Assembly (NCBI GenBank): GCA_023055355.1
Contig: JALJCS010000015.1
Coordinates: forward strand, 19,581,516-19,645,515
From: Agelaius tricolor
Lineage: Eukaryota > Chordata > Aves > Passeriformes > Icteridae
Direction: 5' to 3'
DNA: 64,000 bases
Below are positions 55,862-64,000 of the stretch, piece by piece. Every line of letters begins with the position of its first letter. Position 1 is the first letter of the stretch. A model generated the notes under the pieces. It worked only from the letters and a program-made list of their open reading frames with translations, was not told the DNA's origin and did not search any database. A program made the position numbers and the translations under genes.

Positions 55862-56212
55862 CTGTCCCCTTCCTTGTCCCCATTCCCATTCCTGTCCCCA
55901 TCCTCATTTCCATCCCCATTCCTGCCTCAATTCCTCCATCCATCCCCACTGCCAGCCCCAACCTCATCTTTATTCTCATCGCCATCCCCATTCCTGTTTC
56001 CACTCCTGTGCCTGTCCCTATTGCCATCCTTATCCTTATACCCCTTTCTTTTTCCACTTCTGTCCCATCTCATCCTCATCCTCACCCTCGTTCCCATCCT
56101 CATCTGCATCCTCATGCCCATTTCTATTCCTATCTCCCTCCCCATCCCCATCCCCATTCCCATTCTGTCCCTATTCCTATTCCTATCCCTATCCCAGTCC
56201 CTTTTGCCCTCT
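55862..56212. repeat. Pyrimidine-rich repeat with a 6-bp rhythm (YYYATY)
   Basis: Hexamers such as CCCATT, CCTGTC, CCCATC and CTCATT alternate over about 350 bp. Open frames give Pro-Ile/Ser-His dipeptide strings on one strand and Met-Gly/Arg-Met strings on the other, all artefacts. Confidence 0.85.
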
Positions 56213-56219
56213 TGCCCAG

Positions 56220-59200
56220 CAGGACAGGCCCCAGCAGCACCCATTCCCTGGCACCCCCAGGAGCAGGCACGTGCTGCAGATCCCACATCCCTGGGACCGG
56301 GAGGTTAATATGGAAATTACCAACTGCTTATTCCTTCCAGCTGTTGCTGTGAGTCATCAAGTGCCTTAAAGAGCATTTCAAACAACACAGTGCCTTCGAG
56401 ACAGCGTGACTGCTGCCCCAGCCACCCCCTCTGGATAATCCTCGGCAGGGTCTGCTGTTTGAAAAGGGAATATTTCTCCAAGGAGGCAATTCCCAGCCGA
56501 GAGTGGCCGGGGAGGCGGAACAGCCGCTGCCTCCAGGGCGCCTGTCCAGGCTCCCACCTCCGCCCGTGGGCTCCTGGCGTCCTGCCCCACAGCAAAGCCA
56601 GGCAGGGAAGGGCACTGGGAAGGGCAGCCCAGCCCTGGCATCATCCCTGCTCAAAATCCAGGAGACAGCTGAATGCCACCATGTGCCAGCACGGGTGACG
56701 ATCCCTGCTGTGCCACCTGGGGAAACTGAGGCACGGGGCGGCCAGGCTGAGCTCCACAGTGTCACCTGCCCCGGGTGAAGGTGGCAGAGTGGCTGCCACG
56801 GGATGCTGGGACACTGGTCTGGAGTTCAGCGACCTTGAACTCTGCGCTCAACAGCTGTATTTGTCTCGGCAAGCTTTTATTTCCTTTTTTTTCTGTTGTT
56901 TTTGAAAAAGGCTGATCTCTGCACTCAGTTGGTGCTGATTTTTCAGATGGGAGAGATAGGGCTGGTTCATGGAAATGGTGGGGATATATCCCTTATCTGC
57001 TGCTTCAACCTTTCTTTGAACTTCTGGACTGACTTCATTGATTTTTTTTCCGCTGGAAAAGCCCAGGCAGGTTTTTCTCCTGCAAACTGCTTTCCCCCAG
57101 TCCTTCGCGTGGCCATGCAGGTGAGTCAAGGATGCTCCTGGCCAAGATCCCAGCTGGTGAGAGCAGGAACATCTGCCTCTGCACAGCAGAGAGCCTGGAA
57201 TCAAAAAATAATGACCCAAGGAAAGCTGTGCACAGGTGACAGGGAGCTGTGACAGGGTGGAGGGGAAGGGGACACGGCCATCCCATGCTGGAATCACAGC
57301 TGCAGGCTGAGAGAGGAGGCAGGGAAGGAGGGAAGGATGCTGCTGGCGTGGTCCCCAGCAGGCAGGAAGGAGGCAGGTGGCTCTGGGAAGAGGAGGGGAT
57401 CACTGACTGCCTCCACAGCCCTGTGGGGACACCCTGAGCCTCTCTGAGCACTCCCAGGCTGTGGCAAAGACACTGCTGCTCCTGTGACAGCCAGGGGACA
57501 AAGCCATGTGGGGACACATTTGGTGCCTGGCACGGTGGTCACAGGGGCTGAGTCCAACCAGGAGCACCCTGTGAGTCCATGGATATAAGTGGATGATCCA
57601 GCATCCTCAGTCCATGCCCCAAATCCCTCTGTGGGCACCCATGGCCTTGACCTCGTGTGCTGCTCCTCCTGCTCACCCCAGTGGGACCAGCCCTGATTCC
57701 CCCCATGTCCCAATGGGCAGGAGGGAGCCACGTCCCCTGCAAGGCACAAGGGCCCAGTTGCTGGCTGTGAGGCTTTTTCAGAAGGTTTTTTTTTTAAAAA
57801 AAAAGAGATTTTTTTTTTCTTTTCCTTTCCAGGGCGAGCAGCTCTGCAAATGCCAAGTGCTGATGCCAAAGGGCCGTGTCAACAAAGAAGAATGAGTGTG
57901 GCTGTTAGAGGCTGCTATTAAAAAAGGGTGGAGAGGAGAGGGAGAGGGGGGGTGGAAAAGAGAAGAAAAGGTTTGTCACTGCAAATAATAACAGTTTGCA
58001 GAGCAGTAAAAATCCGGGAGCAGCAGCCGGACCCCTGCAGTGCCCTTGGGCGCTGGCATCAAGCAGGGACTCTGCACCCTGTGTCCTTCCAGAGCACAAA
58101 CCCATCCCAGCAACTTGGCATCCCCTCAGTGGGCAGCACTAAGTGTTTTTCAAGCTCCGAGGGTTTTCCAAGCCTGCTGTGCTCCTGCTTGGCCTCCAGG
58201 CCCTGCTGCAGGGATCCACAACAGGGCCGGGCATGGCATCGGCTCGCCGGGACGGGCGGGGTCCAGGTCCTGCCCCCTGAGTGCCAGGAGCCATTTCGAG
58301 GCAAGCCCTGGCTGCTGCCGAGCGGGATGGGAGGGAAGGAGCCTCTCACATGACTGCGAAGATGCGACGGGAAGACTCGGTCTCTGGTTTCAGCTTTCTA
58401 TTCCCAGCCCGTTATTCAGCACTCCGAGGTGGAGCTGCCCCGCAGGGCGGCCACGGGAGCTGGGGCTGGGTCCGGGGCTGCAGTCGAGCACCCTCATCCC
58501 CCTGGGAGGCAGGTGGAGCTCACAGCTCCTGCCCAGCTGAAAATCCCCCTTGGCATCGCCTCTCCCTCCTGCCAGGATGTCAAACCCGAGTGGATGGAGG
58601 GGATGCTCAAGTAACAGCACTTGGGAAAAGATAAAGCAAGCAGAGATAGGCAAAGCCCAAATAATCTTACTCCAAAACCCAGAATGAGAGTATTTTTGAG
58701 GATAATCTACCAGCTCACTTCATTTTGACTTTTTCAAAATTATTCTTGCTTACTGTTTTGCACTGTGGTCTGTCCTTAGCCATGGTTTTATTCCCACACC
58801 ACCTTTCATTCCCACCTTTCCCATGCCACAGGCACCCTCTGTGCTCATCTCACAAGCAATGGCAGAAGGTTAACCTCTGGAAAAGTCTGGTTTTCAAGTA
58901 TTCTCCCTCCCCCACCTCCCTCCCACCCACCCACCCAAAAAAAAAAAAAAAAAAAAAGAGAAAACTTTGGTCAAAATTGAGATGTTCCCACAGAAATTGG
59001 TATTTCCCAATGGAAAAACATTCCATCAGCAAAATGCTGACCTGCTCCGGTTACAGCCTGGTCATGGCCATGAGCAAAAGCAGCTGGGAAAGGAATTAGA
59101 AGGGAGCTGGGAGCTGCATGGATCACCTCACCCTCAGATCCTGCTCCTGCCTGGAGCTTCCCAGGGCTGGGATGGGGATGTGCCAGGAGGAGCCAAGCTG

Positions 59201-59600
59201 CCAGCACGGAGATCCATGCCATGGATGGTTGTCACCAGCCCTGTGGCACCCCAGGGTGACCACCCACAGTCACTGCTCCCCCAAAACCAGCTGGAGGTGG
59301 GATGAGCCAGCGGGTCCAGATGTTCCCAAGGATGGAGCTCTGCAAACAACCCCGGCCCGGTCTGTGCTCCTGGTTGGGAATGTCTTGCTGGATTTGGAGA
59401 ACTGGGGGATGAGATCAGAGGAACGAGGGCTGGGAGCTCAGCGGGTTCACCCCCAGTGCTGGAGATCAAGGGCTGCCTCCAGTGTCTTCCCTCTAGGAAC
59501 TGGTGGAAGAGCTTTTTTGGGAGGTTCTGTTGTGCCTTGGGGAGCCAAGCAATGGATGGGATTTGGTTTGGTTGTTTTCTGAAGGCAGGCTGGTGCAGGC
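56220..59600. other. Upstream flank without a recognised gene
   Basis: Holds AT-richer unique patches (56,860-57,060 and 58,640-58,860), a T/A/T-run block (57,785-57,825) and a run of about 22 A (58,937-58,959). GGGGAAACTGAGGCAC motif at 56,719. No exon called. Confidence 0.4.
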
Positions 59601-59606
59601 AGGTTG

Positions 59607-59704
59607 GAATGGATCAGGAACCAATGAAATGGATCAGGAACCAATGGAACGGATCAGGAACCAATGGAACAGATCAGGAACCAATGGAATGGATCAGGAA
59701 TCAC
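59607..59704. repeat. Tandem repeat, 20 bp x 5
   Basis: Units of GGATCAGGAACCAATGGAAC with one-base variants at 59,611, 59,631, 59,651, 59,671 and 59,691. Confidence 0.95.
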
Positions 59705-59709
59705 TGTCC

Positions 59710-62700
59710 CCCTGTGTAGCCAGAGGGTGACAAGAGAAACTCTGTGTTGGAAAGATTTTTGTTGGCAAGAATGGGACAGAAACCCGTGGCCATGCAGCAG
59801 CCAGAGCAGCCTGTGAAGGGTCCAGCCCCAGCATGGCAATCATGGATGCCCAGGACAGGTGCCACCATCCAGGTGAAACAGGCACTCACCTCTGTCACTG
59901 CCAGCTCACCCTGCCCACGTGGCACTGGCACCCATGAGCTGGGATGGACACATCCCTTCAGACACACTGCAGCTCTCACACCTGGGGAAACTGAGGCAAG
60001 GAATCTGCAGGAATGTGAGCCCAGCCCTTCCAAAGTCCCATAAGCACCAGCTGATGGCTTCCCTGTTCCAAGCCCTGCTCCCCACATGCCTGTTGAGAGG
60101 CACCACCAGCCCCAGAGCTGCCCTCATCCCAGAGATTCCACAAGGGCCAAGCATCGCCTCCTTTGCCAGCTCCCGTCCTGTCTGTCCAGCTGAGGTGCAT
60201 CCCTCTGTCCTGCTCACCACTTCCCTGACCAAACCTGGGTTGCCAGCAGGGATTTTCCCACTCCAGACTCTCTCAGTGCCCCCACACCTCCCACACTGTG
60301 GGACACAGGAGCACTGGTCACAATGGGGACACTGAACCTCTTGACCTGTGCCCAGGTTGTCTCCCGGGCAATCACAAATCCTCCTGGGAGGAATTGTGCC
60401 TGTGTCTCTCTCTGACCTCTGCTAAACACGTCCATCCCAAGGGATGTGCTGGCCCTGCTGGAGGAGGCAGAGATGAAGCCTGATCCCACCAGGAAAATAA
60501 ATGTCCCTTCATCCAAGGGATTCCATGCACCCCATTCCTCCCCATTCCTGCTCCTGCCCTAAATCAACACCAGCAGCATGACCCAAAAGCAAATTTATCT
60601 TAAAGACTTTTTAAAACACACATAAAAAAAATACAGCTTCATCGGAAAGGCTTTTTTTTCTTCTTCTTCTTCTTTTCTTTTCCTCTTTTTTTTTTTAGGG
60701 GGGGGAAAGGTTTATGCCTCCTTGGAGACCTCTTCAATAAAACGCATTCTGGCTCTCGGAGCGTCTGACTGCAAATCAGGTTCCAGCCGTTCCCTTCCTG
60801 TGCCGACCTGCTGGAGTCGGCTGTTATTCTTGGCAGGGTGCCCTGAAGGAAGAAAAAAATCCCCCCCCCAAGCTCCCAGCGGCTGGGAAATGCTGATGAC
60901 ATGACACCTTCCAGCATTCTTCAAGGTCAAGAGGGGAGGGAGGGAAATGAAAGGGGAGAGGGTTTTTTTTTTTTTCTGTTGTTAGCATGGGTTATTGCTT
61001 CGCTCAGGCATTTCCCTTTGATGCTCGCTCCTTGTTACACAAGATGTTGCAGGCTCCCCGTGCCCTGGGTACGAGTCACCACCTTCCCTGCTCCCCCACA
61101 GCAGGGATCTGCATCCTGAGGGCGTTTTGGGACCAGCACTGCATGGGCTTATCTTAAACTCAAGCTGGGTTTAACCTGCACATCTCCAGGAGCGCCACGG
61201 TTGCTCCACAGAGCTGCATCCTCCAGGACATCCCCATCCAGGAGCCTGTGGTTATTCCAAACCAAAACCTGTCTCCCTGGCATCTTCCCCCAGCAGTGGC
61301 CCGTGGGGTTCCCCACAGAGAAAGCCCCAGTCCCCCTCAGACAGCCCTGGGTGCTGCATCCAGCTGACAGGGACACACAGCATCCTCTGGGGGTGTGCCC
61401 TGCCCTCAGGACTCCTGCTCTGACAAATAAAACTTGGCACCTCTCTCCTTGAGATCCAGCAAATCTCCGCTAATCCCCCTGCTCCCGCCTGCCAAATCCT
61501 CCTCCTCCTCCTCCTCCTCCCCCCAGCCAAGGTGCAGAGCTCTTTGAGGCAAGCTGCACACAGCCATTAAACCTTGCAACAAGGAATTGCCATCATCAGG
61601 GCACAGAGGACCAGTGGCAGTGCTGATGTCCCCCATGGAGGTGACAGGGAAGCTGCTGCACTCCTGGGAGAGGTTTTGGTTGATGCCCCAAGCAAGGGCT
61701 GATGTGCTGCTGGAGCACACAACAGCTGCTCTGTCCCTGTGGGTGGATCCTTTGCCCTCCTGCTTTCCCAGACCACACTGGAAGGAAGATCCAAAATGAT
61801 CACTGTGACAAAGGGAAGCAAAGCCAGTGCCAGCAGGAGTGTTCAGGGACAAGAGAACAAGGCAGGGGCAGTCTCACTGTGTGTGCAGGCAGGTTTGGGA
61901 TGGGGTGACATCCCTGGGAGCCCAGGGACATTGCTCACAGCCTCACAAGCTGCATCACCACACCTGCAGTTCAGATCTCCCTCAGGGGACTGTGCTCCTC
62001 CTGCTCTGTGTTCAACTGAGTTCTCACTGCCACATCATCCCCTGAGACTGCCAAGGATCACCTTTGAGCTAACCCACCTGCACTGGGATCCCATTGCTGT
62101 CTTCACACAGCTTTTTGGGGCCAGGGTGGTGAATGGCCCTGTTGGGTAGCTGGATCACTTCAGGGCTAATGGGGCTCTCATGTCTTTGTTGGGTTCTTGG
62201 CCCTTCCCCAAGGAATTACCCAATCCTGGGATTACCAGGACCACAACACCTGGGCTTGCCCTGGGGCTGCCTAGGAAAGGAGCTGTGGAGAGCGTCCAGG
62301 ACACCCCAGCATCCCCGCAGGTTCCCCTGGAAGCTGGTGCAGGGCCGCATCCTGCCCCAAGGGCTGCTGGAGGAAATCCTGGAAGGCCATCTTACAATGC
62401 AGCCCTTCCTGTCCCCGAAGGAGCGCCGAGCACGGAAAAGGCCCCGCGGGCTGCGGCACCGGCCGGCCCCGGGGGGACGCGGGCTCTGCCCCCAGCACCT
62501 TGTCCAGCCCACCTGGGGCCACTTCCCGGCCGGGCTCCCGGCCAGCAGCGCTGCTGCTTTGTCTTCAAACCCCACAAACACAATGGGAGCAGCGGGGGGA
62601 TTGCCCGGGACCCCGCTGGGGGGGCAGCGACACGGGCACAGCCGGAGCAATGCGCGGAGATGGCACCGGAGATGTCACCGCAGATGCTCCTTGCCCGTGG

Positions 62701-64000
62701 CAGCCTCCCCGCCCTGGCATCCCGCCTGCACGGCCAAGGGAAATGCCACGTGAAGCTGCCCTCCTGCTCCTGCCAGGGTCCCTGAGCCCCGGGTGGCAGC
62801 AGGTCACGTCCTGGGCCGGTGACAGCCCCGGCGCAGGGCTCCCGTGTTTTTGTTGCCGGTTGTTTTCCAGCGGGGAGGCCGCGGGGCCAGCTGGCTGCCG
62901 CCAGCCTGGAACAGCGTGGCCTATTTTAAACCGCTTGCACAAGGAGTCAGCAGCTCCAGCTCGGATTTTTTCTGAACTTTATTTGTCCAAACGCTCGGCA
63001 GGGAGGGAGGGAGGGAGGGAGGGCAGGAGGTGGGGGAGCAGCTCCCGGCTGGCTCAGCTGCCAGCAGCTCACCTGCACCGCGGCGCTCTGGGGTGGGGTG
63101 GCACAGCCAGGATGCTGAGTGCAGCAGCCCGGCATGGGGAGGTCCCCAAATCCCCCAGGATCAATGGAAAAGCTGGAGGTGACAGGGGCAGAGCAGCAAA
63201 GGCTGTGGAAGGCAGCAGATACCTGTCCACAGGCCAAGCTGTGGCTCTCAGGAGCTCCCCCAGGGCAGGCAGCACTGCTGGGCCAGAGGCTTATGCCAAG
63301 CAGCCACCCATATGGAGAGAGCACTGGGAGCCAGCACAAAATCCCAGCCAGACCCTTCTGAGAGCACCAGGAGAAAGGACTGGAAAACTTTCCCACTCTC
63401 ATGATGGTCCCACAGCCCCACCATGTCTCTTGTGACCCAGCCCATCCTGCGACCCAGGGATGAAACACTGACTGTGCAGTGATTAAGTATTGACAACTTT
63501 AAATTAAAATCCCTTGTTTGTGCTTTTCCACATCAGACCACATCCACTGTAAACTTTTTGGGAGGCCAACCCTTCTCTGAAGGTCCTAAAGGACCCAGAA
63601 ACACAGAGCAGCAACACTCACAGGGAATCTTTTCCCTCAGAGAAGATTTGATATTCCACAATGCAAACAGAGTATCCATCACTCAGGGATTTTTTTCCTT
63701 GCCATTTTCTTTAGATCAAACTGCTAACTGTACCTCTATGAAACAGCTCCTTCTGCCTGGGCTGAGGTGAGCCCAGAAGATCCCTTCCAGCTCCTCTCAG
63801 AAATCCAGCAGCTCCCACAAGGGTCAGCAGCCAGAATGATGTAAAACATGATTTCCTAACCCTGCCGGTGGGAAATCACTGCAGAACAGAGGGGATGACT
63901 ACGGTTTAAAAAATTTAATTGTGCTCAAAGGTTTCTTGTTTTTTTTTTAACTGCTTCCCCAAAGAAGTGGGAGTTGCTGTGGCCAGTAGAAATAAATTTC
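59710..64000. other. Upstream flank without a recognised gene
   Basis: Contains a pyrimidine-rich block (60,640-60,700), a CCT run (61,498-61,520), a CG-richer part (62,400-62,700), a GGGA run (63,000-63,025) and AT-richer sequence in the last 500 bases. None gave a supported exon. Confidence 0.4.

Noticed and set aside
60755..60800. tRNA-Cys-like anticodon arm (CTGACTGCAAATCAG, anticodon GCA) followed by GGTTCCAGCC
   Set aside because: The anticodon stem runs straight into the T-arm-like sequence without a variable loop, the D arm is too short and no acceptor stem pairs. A chance hairpin or a very degraded fragment.

Overview
The window looks like bird nuclear DNA. The strongest evidence is two fragments of the CR1 LINE family: a 3' end at 8,083-8,203 that finishes in the family's ATTCTATG octamer, and a longer antisense copy at 47,238-47,650. 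The DNA is GC-rich, has many G-rich minisatellites, and shows no Alu or L1. This fits a GC-rich avian chromosome, perhaps a microchromosome. There are no operons, rRNA genes, CRISPR arrays or convincing tRNAs.

Only one gene is clear, and it is on the minus strand. Its large 5' exon (53,064 down to 51,121, 648 codons) lies in a CpG island. It encodes a cysteine-rich protein built from at least four copies of a module: a CxxC pair, a PFFPFL-type core, a second CxxC and a conserved Trp. The copies are separated by poly-Ala and acidic low-complexity linkers. The exon ends in phase 0 at a CCAAG|GTAAGG splice donor, so the protein continues. A second exon is proposed at 35,376-35,272: it is phase 0 at both ends, has a GTAAGTG donor, and repeats an ACxEC motif found near the end of exon 1. 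A much weaker microexon candidate lies at 31,908-31,874. I do not recognise the protein with confidence. A far-upstream N-terminal exon of a large regulator such as GSE1 is an untested guess.

Most of positions 1-51,120 would therefore be intron, or would flank the 3' part of the gene. It holds three kinds of sequence: (1) AT-rich, non-repetitive islands with homeodomain, POU, SOX, forkhead or GATA-like sites that resemble conserved non-coding enhancers (largest 3,400-4,560); (2) extra CpG islands near 9.8, 10.9, 13.8, 20.6, 21.8 and 28.1-28.8 kb, three of whose splice donors face the minus strand and could mark alternative first exons; (3) at least a dozen minisatellites, including a 12-bp G-quadruplex-prone array (38,706-39,340), a GGGAT pentamer at three separate loci, a 358-bp duplication, a four-copy 60-bp array and a five-copy 54-bp array.

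Positions 53.7-64 kb lie upstream of the gene and hold promoter-proximal AT-rich sequence, a possible upstream exon donor at 53,970, pyrimidine-rich repeats and otherwise unremarkable DNA. Most long open frames elsewhere are by-products of repeat periods divisible by three or of stop-poor GC-rich sequence. They are not annotated as genes.
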